The notes under the pieces were generated by a model that had not been told where the DNA came from, searched no databases, and was given only the letters and a program-made list of their open reading frames with translations. The translations under genes were made by a program, and so were the position numbers. 64,000 nt of DNA from Neolewinella marina. GTDB taxonomy: Bacteria; Bacteroidota; Bacteroidia; Chitinophagales; Saprospiraceae. Below, in pieces: positions 1 through 7,837 of the stretch. Where the stretch lies: NCBI RefSeq assembly GCF_002631205.1, contig NZ_PDLO01000005.1, forward strand, positions 1 through 64,000. Direction: 5' to 3'. Position 1 is the stretch's first letter. Every line of letters starts with the position of its first letter.

Positions 1-239
1 GCTCCACCCGTTAGGTCATTCAACTGCAGGGCACCTCCGGACTGTCCCTGGCCGGGTGCAAAAGAGGCACCGGAATTAAGGGTCGCATTGTAATTCCCAG
101 CCCTATCATTCGCGGTCGTACCTGAGGTTTCGTCAAATTTCCAGTAGGCGATGAGTCCATCGGTGGAAGGGGCCTGGGCCAGAACGGCCAGGGGGAGAGC
201 CCACAAAAGCAGGCTCACACGGATTGCGTGAATGTTCAT
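1..239 (-). CDS. Secreted LamG-like (concanavalin-fold) protein, 5' part only
   Basis: The gene starts at ATG 237-239 and runs off the left edge after about 79 codons. The start is followed by a clear signal peptide (basic n-region, Leu-rich core, cleavage after V-L-A-Q). The mature part opens with DGLIAYWKFDETSG, the usual first strand of laminin-G/concanavalin-like jelly-roll domains found in secreted carbohydrate-active or adhesive proteins of Bacteroidota. The rest of the protein lies outside the window, so its catalytic partner domain or sorting domain is unknown. The signal peptide and LamG opening are seen directly; a role in glycan binding or adhesion is an inference. Confidence 0.7.
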   Translation of the reverse strand, partial: MNIHAIRVSLLLWALPLAVLAQAPSTDGLIAYWKFDETSGTTANDRAGNYNATLNSGASFAPGQGQSGGALQLNDLTGG

Positions 240-451
240 GTATGTGTCTTATAACCTGTGAAAAACCATAACACTTGCCCGCTGCCCCGCATCAAGTGGG
301 GCAAGAGCAATTAGTAGCTGCCCGCCAAGCGGCGGAACAACTCCTCTCCCCCAACCGCTACTTAGCCTCATAACCGCCGGGGACACCACTATAACCTGTG
401 TAACAACCTAAAATTTTCCGTTAAGAAAATTTTTTTCAGGTTTCCCACAAT

Positions 452-489
452 AAAAAACACCCCGCTCCAAGTACAGGAGCGGGGTGTTG
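452..489 (-). terminator. Rho-independent terminator after the sugar isomerase-like gene
   Basis: A perfect 13-bp stem (456-468 with 476-488) closes a 7-nt loop. On the minus strand it is followed by a T run (A run 452-457 on the plus strand). It lies 35 bp past the stop of the gene at 524-1558. The rest of 240-523 shows no convincing gene; it holds two copies of ataacctgtg (251-260 and 391-400). Confidence 0.85.
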
Positions 490-523
490 CTCCGGCCATG
501 CCGGATGAAGTTGGTAATCCAGC

Positions 524-1558
524 CTACGCCAGGCTCTTGCGGCAGTACTCCAGGCAGCGGGCCACTTCCTGTACGGCGTTGGACCCGGCAGGAATGTCGT
601 ACTCGAGTTCGATGGTGGCGGGGAAGTTCATCCGGCTGCGGCTCATCATCGACAGCACTTCCGCGATGGGCGTATCGCCCTCGCCCCACACCAGGTTCTT
701 CTGGCCGTTGGCGGGGGTGGTGCGGTCCTTGGTGTGCATGCTGGCAATACTGGCGTGTTTGCTGCGAATAATTTCCCGGGGGTCATAGCCCGCCGCCACG
801 TAGTGACCGATGTCGAGGTTCAGGGCGTTACCGGCACTTTGTCGCAGGGCGGTATCCCAGAAGTCAGGGGTTTGCTGGGTATGGCCGTGGTAGGCTACCC
901 GGACGCCGTGCTTGCGGCCCATCTCTCCCAGTTTTGCCGTGTGGGCGTCGTCACCGGGGTGTTCCAGGGTGACGTGGTTTGCGCCGAGGGCCTTGGCGGC
1001 TTCCATGCCCCAGTTGATTTCCGCGTCGGTGTTGTCCTGGCCAAAGGCCGCGGGTTTGAAGGCGTAAATGTCGACGCCAGCATCTTCATACATCCGCCGC
1101 AGCTGGCGGAACTTCTCCATGCCGACCTTGCCACGCCAATCGGCGATTTCCTTGCGGTAGCTCTGCAGCTGGGCCTGCAGGTCGGCCAGCTCCCCTTCCT
1201 CGTCGGCGGTCAGGGTTTCATTACGCTGTTTCCCCCGCAGGGTCCACATCTTGCGCATGCTGACCGGGTTGGCCGGGGCGCCGGCGAAGGTTTCGGCGGG
1301 GTCGCCCATCAGCTCCACGGCACTGATGCCGGCGTCGGTGATGTAGCCCAAGGTAGCTTCGGCGCTCTGGTCGGGCATGGTGCGGAAGGAATAGGTAATG
1401 GTACCGATCTGCACCCCGTTGATGCGGGAATCGGGCTTGTTGTACCGCCGCAGGATGGCGGGGGCCGCCTGCACGGCCGGGCCGGCGAGGAGGAGTCCGC
1501 CGGCGAGGGCGGTGGAAGTCCGCAGGAAGTTGCGGCGGTTGAGTGCTTTGTCTTGCAT
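524..1558 (-). CDS. Tat-exported sugar phosphate isomerase/epimerase-like TIM barrel
   Basis: This 344-residue protein begins with a twin-arginine-type signal (N-R-R-N-F-L, then a Gly/Ala/Leu-rich core ending in A-V-Q-A-A-P-A), so export of a folded, possibly metal-bound enzyme is likely. The mature part matches the xylose isomerase-like AP-endonuclease-2 superfamily: VELMGD near residue 80, LEHPGDD near 200, VAYHGHTQ near 223, LDIGHYVAAG near 250 and a late SMHTKDR, which together supply the His/Glu/Asp metal ligands of these barrels. The substrate cannot be told from sequence. It lies 31 bp past the dehydrogenase gene upstream and is probably cotranscribed with it, which suggests a role in sugar oxidation or isomerisation in the periplasm. 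A strong terminator follows. Confidence 0.8.
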   Translation of the reverse strand: MQDKALNRRNFLRTSTALAGGLLLAGPAVQAAPAILRRYNKPDSRINGVQIGTITYSFRTMPDQSAEATLGYITDAGISAVELMGDPAETFAGAPANPVSMRKMWTLRGKQRNETLTADEEGELADLQAQLQSYRKEIADWRGKVGMEKFRQLRRMYEDAGVDIYAFKPAAFGQDNTDAEINWGMEAAKALGANHVTLEHPGDDAHTAKLGEMGRKHGVRVAYHGHTQQTPDFWDTALRQSAGNALNLDIGHYVAAGYDPREIIRSKHASIASMHTKDRTTPANGQKNLVWGEGDTPIAEVLSMMSRSRMNFPATIELEYDIPAGSNAVQEVARCLEYCRKSLA

Positions 1559-1589
1559 GACTGAAGGGTTGGTGCCGAAACGGTAGCGG

Positions 1590-4469
1590 TTACCGCGACA
1601 GGCGATTGGAATTCTTGAATTCGATGCTTTGGAGCTGGACCAGGATCTGGCCGGGTTTCACTTCCGGGTTACGGACGACGAAATACAGGTCGTGCAGGCC
1701 ACCCTGTCCGTCGATCGGTACGGTATACCGCGGCTGGAACTTCTCGCGTACGGTACCCCAGCCGGGTTCCGGGCCCTTCTTGCCGCCGGCTTCCCATTCG
1801 GCCTTCAGCTTGCCCAGTTCCGCCCCGAAATCGATGTTCTGGACAGTGATTTGCCCGGTGGAGCCGATCAGCTCACCTTCCGGTCCGCCGGAGCGCACTT
1901 CGATGACGCCGCCCGCCGCGCCGGAGCGACCGCTGGCCTCGGCCTTGATTTCAATTTCGGAAATGCCGGTCAGGTCCAGCTTGCGGTAGGCCACGTAGCC
2001 GCCGTCTTCCACCACGTTGAAGGAGCGGCCCGGGGTGGTGAGCAGCTGGGTGCCTTCGGTTTCGTCCGACTTCTCGACGTCCAGCACCGGATTGCGCAGG
2101 GCGATGATCTTCTCGGCCGTCAGCGGCTTCAGCTTGCCGGTGCCCCGGTCGGTGTAGGCCGCGCGCAGCAGGTAACCGCCCTTGCCGTTTTGCCGTTCGG
2201 GCACCTCGGTCACGTAGGTACCGGCCAGGGGTACGGTCCGCGCATCGGGGGCGGGGTTGTTCAGGCTCAGGATGTAATCCACCATCATGCCGGCGTCCCG
2301 CTCCGACAGGTCGGGGTGGGCGCTCATGGCGTGGTCGCCCCATAGGCCGACGCTGCCTTCAATGATGCGCTTAACGATGACGGGCTTCATGCTGGGGTCG
2401 CCGGCGTACTTCTCAGCCACGGCCTGGTAGCTGGGCCCGACGGAGGATACGTCCACCCGGTGGCAGGAGAGACAGTCGCTTTCGTTGATCAGCTCCTTGC
2501 CGCGGGCGTAGATCACCCACTCGTCGCTGCTCACGTGGTTCTGGGCAATCTCGATGGGATCATAGCCTTCGGGGGCGTAGTCGAAGTTTACGGCTACGGC
2601 CTCGGCGGGAATCTGTCCGCCCTCCAGCGACCCATCCTCCGGGTCCGCCACGCGGATGTCGTACTTCAGTTTGCTGCCGGGAAAGAAGAAGGAGCGGTTG
2701 CCCTCCTCGATGACGATGTCCACTTCGGGCGGGGCGTTACCGGCCAGGATTTCAAAGCTCTGTTGGTCGGAATTGCCCGCCGCGTCGGTGACCGACAGGG
2801 TAGCCGTATAGGTTCCTTCCTTGTCCAGGGTAACGGTGGGGTTCGCTTCGTCGAAGGATTCGGAGTAGCCGTTGTCGGAGGTGACCGTCCACCGGTATTC
2901 CAGCTCATCCTCGTCGTAGTCCACCGTCCCGTCGGCGGAGAGCTGCACCGTCAGCGGCAGGGCGCCGGCGGTCTGGTCGGCGCTGGCGGCTACTACGGGC
3001 GGACGGTTGCCGCCGTTGTACTCGATGCGCTTGATCTGAGCGTTTTCGTTGCCCCGGAACCAGGCCGAGCCGTATTCCAGTACGTACAACCGCCCGTCGG
3101 GGCTGAACTGCATATCGATCGCACTGGAAAAGTTCTCTTCGGGCAGGAAGGGTTCCATGCCTGCGTAGTTGCCGTCCTCGTCCATTTCGATGGCCATGAT
3201 CCAGCCGCGCATGAACTCCACGGCCAGCCACTTGCCCTCGTAGTAGCTGGGGAAGCGGTAGTCGGAGGCCGGGAAGTCGGCCTGGCGGTAGACGGGTCCG
3301 CCGGTGGCGCTGCGGCCCGAGCTGCCCATCAGGGGGAATTCCTCGGAGTAGCTGTAGGGGTACCAGATGAAGGCCGGTACGGGTTCCGGCAGTTCGGTCA
3401 GTCCCGTGTTGTTCGGGGAGTTGTTGACGACATGGTTGACGTCGAAGTTTCCGCTGACCGAATCGGTGGCGTAGTCGTAGTCGCCGTAGGGCTTGTTATC
3501 GCCGATGAAGTAGGGCCAGCCGTGGAAGCCGGCGGATTTGGCCTGGTTGAACTCGTCGTAGCCGCGCGGGCCGTAACGGGTATCTTCGGAGGCGTCGGGG
3601 CCCACTTCGCCCCAGTAGATGTAGCCGGTCTTGCTGTCCACGCTCACCCGCCAGGGGTTGCGGTGGCCCATGGTGTAGATCTCGGGGCGGGCGCCCTCGG
3701 TGCCTTCGGGGAAGAGGTTCCCCTCCGGGATGGTGTAGCTGCCGTCGGCTTCGGGGTGGATGCGCAGGATCTTGCCGCGCAGGTCGTTGGTGTTGCCGGC
3801 GGTGCGCTGGTCGTCGGAGGTTTCGTGACCGGGGCGCTCGTCCAGGTTGGAGGTGCCGATGGGCGGATTGGCCGTGTTGTTGCCGGTGGTCAGGTAAAGG
3901 TTGCCGGCCGCGTCAAAGGTGATGCCGCCGCCGGTGTGGCAGCAGACTTCCCGCTGGGCGGGGTACTCCAGGACGACCTTCTCGGAGCCCATCAACAGGG
4001 AATCCCCATTGAACTCGTAGCGCGACAGCACGTGCTTGGGCTCGGCGGGGTCAGCGTAGAGCATATATACCCAACTGTTTTCCGCGAAATTGGGGTCGGC
4101 GGCTACGCCCATCAGTCCCTCCTCGGCGGGGCGCGACTGCCCCTCCTTGTTGGTGTACATGATGTTGACGGGTACGTGGCCCACGGTCCGCATCTCCCGC
4201 TCGGCCACGTTAAAGGTCTTCACGCCACCCTTGCGCTCCACGACCATTACTTCCTCCTCGCTCAGAAAAGTAAAGGCCATCGGCTCATCGAGCGACCCCG
4301 GATCGGTCAGCACCGTGGTGGTGAAGCGGTTTTCTTCGGGCTTGCTGCCGTCGTCGGTGGCGGCAGCCGGACCATCGGCATCACAGGAAAAAAGGCCGGC
4401 CGCCAACAGGGTGGCAACGAGCAGCCCGCGCAACGGTACGCCTTGGCAATGGATTGCGGAAAAAGTCAT
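1590..4469 (-). CDS. PQQ-dependent sugar dehydrogenase / PKD / cytochrome c lipoprotein
   Basis: This 959-residue lipoprotein has a lipobox ending at Cys29 (G-L-F-S-C). Residues about 50-485 are a soluble glucose/sorbosone-dehydrogenase-type six-bladed propeller (EEGLMGVAADPNF, CCHTGGGITFD, GHRNPWR), which in this family oxidises sugars with PQQ. Residues about 490-578 form a PKD domain. Residues about 650-740 form a class I cytochrome c with CLSCH at 666-670 and a likely axial Met715 in WGDHAMSAHP. The last 200 residues are a beta-rich region resembling a carbohydrate-binding module. The layout suggests that electrons pass from sugar to haem within one envelope-anchored chain. The domains are read from motifs; the substrate is unknown. 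The following isomerase-like gene is probably in the same operon. Confidence 0.85.
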   Translation of the reverse strand: MTFSAIHCQGVPLRGLLVATLLAAGLFSCDADGPAAATDDGSKPEENRFTTTVLTDPGSLDEPMAFTFLSEEEVMVVERKGGVKTFNVAEREMRTVGHVPVNIMYTNKEGQSRPAEEGLMGVAADPNFAENSWVYMLYADPAEPKHVLSRYEFNGDSLLMGSEKVVLEYPAQREVCCHTGGGITFDAAGNLYLTTGNNTANPPIGTSNLDERPGHETSDDQRTAGNTNDLRGKILRIHPEADGSYTIPEGNLFPEGTEGARPEIYTMGHRNPWRVSVDSKTGYIYWGEVGPDASEDTRYGPRGYDEFNQAKSAGFHGWPYFIGDNKPYGDYDYATDSVSGNFDVNHVVNNSPNNTGLTELPEPVPAFIWYPYSYSEEFPLMGSSGRSATGGPVYRQADFPASDYRFPSYYEGKWLAVEFMRGWIMAIEMDEDGNYAGMEPFLPEENFSSAIDMQFSPDGRLYVLEYGSAWFRGNENAQIKRIEYNGGNRPPVVAASADQTAGALPLTVQLSADGTVDYDEDELEYRWTVTSDNGYSESFDEANPTVTLDKEGTYTATLSVTDAAGNSDQQSFEILAGNAPPEVDIVIEEGNRSFFFPGSKLKYDIRVADPEDGSLEGGQIPAEAVAVNFDYAPEGYDPIEIAQNHVSSDEWVIYARGKELINESDCLSCHRVDVSSVGPSYQAVAEKYAGDPSMKPVIVKRIIEGSVGLWGDHAMSAHPDLSERDAGMMVDYILSLNNPAPDARTVPLAGTYVTEVPERQNGKGGYLLRAAYTDRGTGKLKPLTAEKIIALRNPVLDVEKSDETEGTQLLTTPGRSFNVVEDGGYVAYRKLDLTGISEIEIKAEASGRSGAAGGVIEVRSGGPEGELIGSTGQITVQNIDFGAELGKLKAEWEAGGKKGPEPGWGTVREKFQPRYTVPIDGQGGLHDLYFVVRNPEVKPGQILVQLQSIEFKNSNRLSR

Positions 4470-4636
4470 AATAGCTGGATCAACGGTTATTGGGGAGGGG
4501 GGCGACGGGCGCCGTACAGCCGACCAAGATACTCATTGACGCCCGATTGTCACCGCTTTCCCCCGGCACCCGCGCGCCGCCGTCCCAAAAAGTAAATTAA
4601 ATAATCCTTAAAGCTTGTCATAACAACTATGCTTAG

Positions 4637-4667
4637 TTGCGCCGTATGCCCAATACCGGTATCTTAG
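4637..4667 (+). promoter_or_regulatory. Possible Bacteroidota-type promoter for the gene at 4732
   Basis: TTG (4637-4639) is separated by 20 nt from TATCTTAG (4660-4667), close to the TTG-N19-21-TAnnTTTG pattern with one mismatch. It lies 64 bp ahead of the ATG at 4732. The rest of 4470-4731 shows no gene. Confidence 0.4.
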
Positions 4668-4731
4668 GAAGGAACACGGCACCGGCTTTCCACCCCGGCG
4701 TCTCTTGCCTTAAACCTTCAATCGATCTGCT

Positions 4732-5478
4732 ATGAACGCGTATACTTTTACTCCCTGCTTCGTCCTGTTTCTTCTACTCTGCGGCGGCTGGCCGGGGGCG
4801 GTATTCGCCCAGACCGACCTACCAGACATGACCATGGACCTGGAGGAAGAGGAGCAAATGAAGCTGAAACAGGGGGCCCTGCTGAGCTTCCAGTTCATCA
4901 AACCCGACGAGGAGCCTTCCTTCCAGGACCTGCAGCCCACCGACAACAGCCAGGTGCACTACCTGAAGGGCGAGCGGGGCGTCCACGAGAAGCGTGACCT
5001 GCTGCTCCGCCTGAGCTACGACACCTCGGCCACCTTCAATCCTTCCGACCGGGTGGATGAGGAAATCTCGGCCGACTACGTCATCATCGAAACCGGCAAA
5101 CCCATCCAGGACAACTGGTTGAAGCCGGGTACCATCTTCGGCTTTCACCACATCCTGCTGAAGCCCGAAGTGGACCGGGAAGAATTCGAGGAGTTCATCC
5201 ACGAGATCTGGTCCCCCACCCGCTCCGACGCCCTGCCCGATTCAAAGCTCATCTTCCTGAAGGCCGTCAGCGGCGCCCGGGAGGGGGAGTACGGCTACAT
5301 CTGGCTGATCGATTCGGAGGAAACCCGCGACTTCTACTTTCCCGAATCCGAGGTACCCTCCAAGATGTACACCGAATTCGAAAAGGGGTGGAACTGGATC
5401 AACGACGACGAAAACCTGGGCCGCTTCCTGGCCGGACCCGAAGACCAGGAGTTCACCGATTACCTGGTGATCAAGTAG
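4732..5478 (+). CDS. Secreted protein of unknown function
   Basis: This 248-residue protein has a plain signal peptide (cleavage likely after V-F-A-Q). The mature part starts with a very acidic stretch (D-L-E-E-E-E-Q). The central segment, about 140-210 (FHHILLKPEVDREEFEEF, then YGYIWLIDS), alternates strands and helices in a way that recalls dimeric alpha/beta-barrel monooxygenase-like folds, but no known family was recognised. It lies alone between the convergent dehydrogenase/isomerase operon and the sulfatases, with its own likely promoter and a distal hairpin. A function cannot be assigned. Confidence 0.7.
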   Translation: MNAYTFTPCFVLFLLLCGGWPGAVFAQTDLPDMTMDLEEEEQMKLKQGALLSFQFIKPDEEPSFQDLQPTDNSQVHYLKGERGVHEKRDLLLRLSYDTSATFNPSDRVDEEISADYVIIETGKPIQDNWLKPGTIFGFHHILLKPEVDREEFEEFIHEIWSPTRSDALPDSKLIFLKAVSGAREGEYGYIWLIDSEETRDFYFPESEVPSKMYTEFEKGWNWINDDENLGRFLAGPEDQEFTDYLVIK

Positions 5479-5652
5479 GCCCTCACCTTCCGCGACGGCA
5501 CCACCGGATTGCAGCAGTACCCACGGGACTGACGCCCTCCGCGTGCCCTGACCCGACCGCGGGAGGGACCAAAGCTCTCAATCAGGGTAGAGGCAGGGTT
5601 CAATGTAGGATATACGCTTGATCGGCAGCGGCCCGGGGATTATCCTTATCCC

Positions 5653-5716
5653 ATCGTGGGTTGCTCACCTGTGCCCTGCCGGGGGGCAACCCGCGACGAT
5701 TATTCTACTAGTTTTT
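5653..5716 (+). terminator. Hairpin, possible terminator downstream of the secreted protein gene
   Basis: ATCGTGGGTTGC (5653-5664) pairs with GCAACCC plus ACGAT (5686-5692, 5696-5700) around a 3-nt bulge and is followed by a T-rich tract ending in TTTTT near 5716. It lies 175 bp past the stop at 5478 and about 70 bp ahead of the sulfatase, so it would insulate the two. The rest of 5479-5788 shows nothing coding. Confidence 0.45.
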
Positions 5717-5788
5717 CCATGTGAACCGCATGGCCAGCACCGGTGAACAGTCCGCGGGATTGGGCACCGGTGTTTTCACCTCCCCTGC

Positions 5789-7822
5789 ATGCTCCTCCGC
5801 CACCGTTTCTGGTTCTTCGTTCTCTTCCTGATCAGCGGCCGCGCCCTGACCGCCCAGCAGGTTCCGCCCAACATCATCTTCATCCTGACCGACGACCTCG
5901 GCTACGGAGACCTGGGGAGCTTTTACCAGCGAGAACGTGGCGGCGCGCGCCGGTTCCATACCCCCCGGCTGGACCAACTGGCGGCAACCGGCATGATGCT
6001 GACCGACCACTACGTCAGCGGCCCGGTTTGTGCCCCGTCGCGGGCCTCCTTCCTGCTGGGGCTGCACCAGGGCCACGCCCCGATCCGGAACAACCAGTTT
6101 GACAAGGCGCTCCCCGCCGGACTCAACGTAGCCTCCTTGCTGCGCCGCGCCGGCTACCGGACCATCCACGTCGGGAAGTACGGACTGGCGGGGAAGCGTG
6201 GATCGGAACTGCCGGGGCACCCCCTGCGCCGCGGGTTTACCGACTTCTACGGCTTCCTCCACCACGTAGACGGCCACGAGCACTACCCCCGCAACGGAAC
6301 GACGGAGAAGCATTCCCTGGTGGTAGACGGCTATGACCCCATCACCACAGGCACGGAAAAGACCTACACCACCGACCTCTTCACCGCCCGCGCCAAAGCC
6401 TACCTGATCGAGCAGCGGCAGAACCATCCCGACCAGCCACTCTTCCTCTACCTGGCCTACGACACCCCCCACAGCAAGTTGCAGTTGCCCACCGGCCCCT
6501 ACCCCGCCGGCTACGGGCTGGAGGGCGGACTCGTGTACACCGGCCCCGACGATCCCCGCACGCCCCACGTGAATACGGCCCGGGGGGAGATCGACAGCTA
6601 CGTACACCCCGATTACCGGGACCAGGACTGGCCCCACGAAGAGAAGGTGTTTGCCACCATGGTGCGCCGGATCGACACCGCGGTGGGCGACCTGATGCAG
6701 CTGCTGGTGGACCTCGACATAGACGAGAATACCCTGGTGGTCTTCAGCTCCGATAACGGCCCCCACAACGTCAATGGGCAGGATCCGACCTGGTTCCGCT
6801 CCTATGGCCCCTTCACGGGGATCAAGCGCGACCTGTACGAGGGCGGCATTCGGGTACCGACCATCGCCCGCTGGCCCGGCCACATTGCGCCGGGGTCGGT
6901 ATCCGCCGCACCGGTGGGCAACTGGGACTGGCTGTCCACCTTCGCCGAAGTGGCCGGAGCGGCGGTACCGGCGTACACCGATGGCGCGTCCCTGCTGCCC
7001 ATCCTTTCCGGTGAGGGGGCGGGCCTGGGCCGGGAATACCTCTACTGGGAGTACTTCCACGGGGGCAAGACGCCGGACTATGCGGATTTCGCGCCCCCGG
7101 CCCGCGACCGGCGGAGGGGAGAGATGCAGTCGGTCCGCATCGGCAACTTCAAGGGCGTACGCTTCAACGTTACCGAGGCCGATGCCCCCTTTGAAATTTA
7201 CCACCTGGGCGCCGACTCCACGGAAGCCACCGATCTGGCCCGGCAAAAACCGGCCCTCCAGGCCTGGATGCAGGCCATCAGCCGCCGTTCCCGCATCGCC
7301 GACCCCGCGGCTGCGCGCCCCTACGACGCCGCGCTGGTACCGGCCCTGCCCCCGCCTCCGGGCCTGCTAGCCGGGGCCACCCGCCGGGAATACGACACCA
7401 GCGGTTACTGGATACCCGGGCAGCCAGCCTACACGAAGCAGGGCCACCTCCCCAGTGCCGGCCCCACGGAGGATGCCCGGGCCGGGCTGCCAGTTGACCG
7501 GGGGCAGGAGTGGGCCGCCTACCTCCGCGTCCCGGAGGACGGCACCTACACCTTCGAGCTGACCGCAAACGGTTCCACTTACGTGCGGCTGCACGACATC
7601 CACCTGCTGCACCAGGCGGAGGCGTCCCGGTCGCGCCGCGACACCGCCACCGTACACCTCGCGGCGGGCCTCCACCCGATCACCATCCGCCACGAAGCGC
7701 CCCCGGGCGGACAGCCGGTACTGGATTTACGCTGGACCCTCCCTGACGGACATTCGGAGCCCTTGCCCGGTGAGCGCCTGTACCGTACGCCCGACCTGAT
7801 TGACCCCCGACATTTTCGCTGA
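5789..7822 (+). CDS. S1-family sulfatase with extra C-terminal beta domain
   Basis: This 677-residue protein has an uncleaved-looking or Sec signal at the start and then a sulfatase fold. The calcium-binding D35-D36 pair lies in ILTDDLGYGD, the formylglycine motif C-A-P-S-R has its cysteine at residue 81, and the later metal site is FSSDNGPHN. These are the defining residues of Cys-type arylsulfatases, which cleave sulfate esters after maturation of Cys to formylglycine. Residues from about 560 to the end (YLRVPEDGTYTFELTANG and following) resemble a PA14/fibronectin-like carbohydrate-binding domain, which makes the protein longer than the usual 450-550. The start of the next gene lies within 16 bp, so the two are cotranscribed. 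Confidence 0.9.
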   Translation: MLLRHRFWFFVLFLISGRALTAQQVPPNIIFILTDDLGYGDLGSFYQRERGGARRFHTPRLDQLAATGMMLTDHYVSGPVCAPSRASFLLGLHQGHAPIRNNQFDKALPAGLNVASLLRRAGYRTIHVGKYGLAGKRGSELPGHPLRRGFTDFYGFLHHVDGHEHYPRNGTTEKHSLVVDGYDPITTGTEKTYTTDLFTARAKAYLIEQRQNHPDQPLFLYLAYDTPHSKLQLPTGPYPAGYGLEGGLVYTGPDDPRTPHVNTARGEIDSYVHPDYRDQDWPHEEKVFATMVRRIDTAVGDLMQLLVDLDIDENTLVVFSSDNGPHNVNGQDPTWFRSYGPFTGIKRDLYEGGIRVPTIARWPGHIAPGSVSAAPVGNWDWLSTFAEVAGAAVPAYTDGASLLPILSGEGAGLGREYLYWEYFHGGKTPDYADFAPPARDRRRGEMQSVRIGNFKGVRFNVTEADAPFEIYHLGADSTEATDLARQKPALQAWMQAISRRSRIADPAAARPYDAALVPALPPPPGLLAGATRREYDTSGYWIPGQPAYTKQGHLPSAGPTEDARAGLPVDRGQEWAAYLRVPEDGTYTFELTANGSTYVRLHDIHLLHQAEASRSRRDTATVHLAAGLHPITIRHEAPPGGQPVLDLRWTLPDGHSEPLPGERLYRTPDLIDPRHFR

Positions 7823-7837
7823 TTGAACCCCAAACCC

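Noticed and set aside
408-689. Small minus-strand open frame beside the sugar isomerase-like gene
   Set aside because: It overlaps the terminator and the 3' end of the isomerase-like gene in another frame and has no family features.
2460-4595. Long plus-strand open frame opposite the PQQ dehydrogenase gene, and similar long antisense frames at 23787-26534, 44532-47000 and 47971-50643
   Set aside because: They lie opposite genes with clear family motifs, have no recognisable domains, and arise from the high GC content and codon use of the real genes.
7820-7825. TGA immediately followed in frame by TTG between the two plus-strand sulfatases, suggesting readthrough into one protein
   Set aside because: A lipoprotein signal peptide begins just downstream at ATG 7838, so two separate exported proteins are far more likely.
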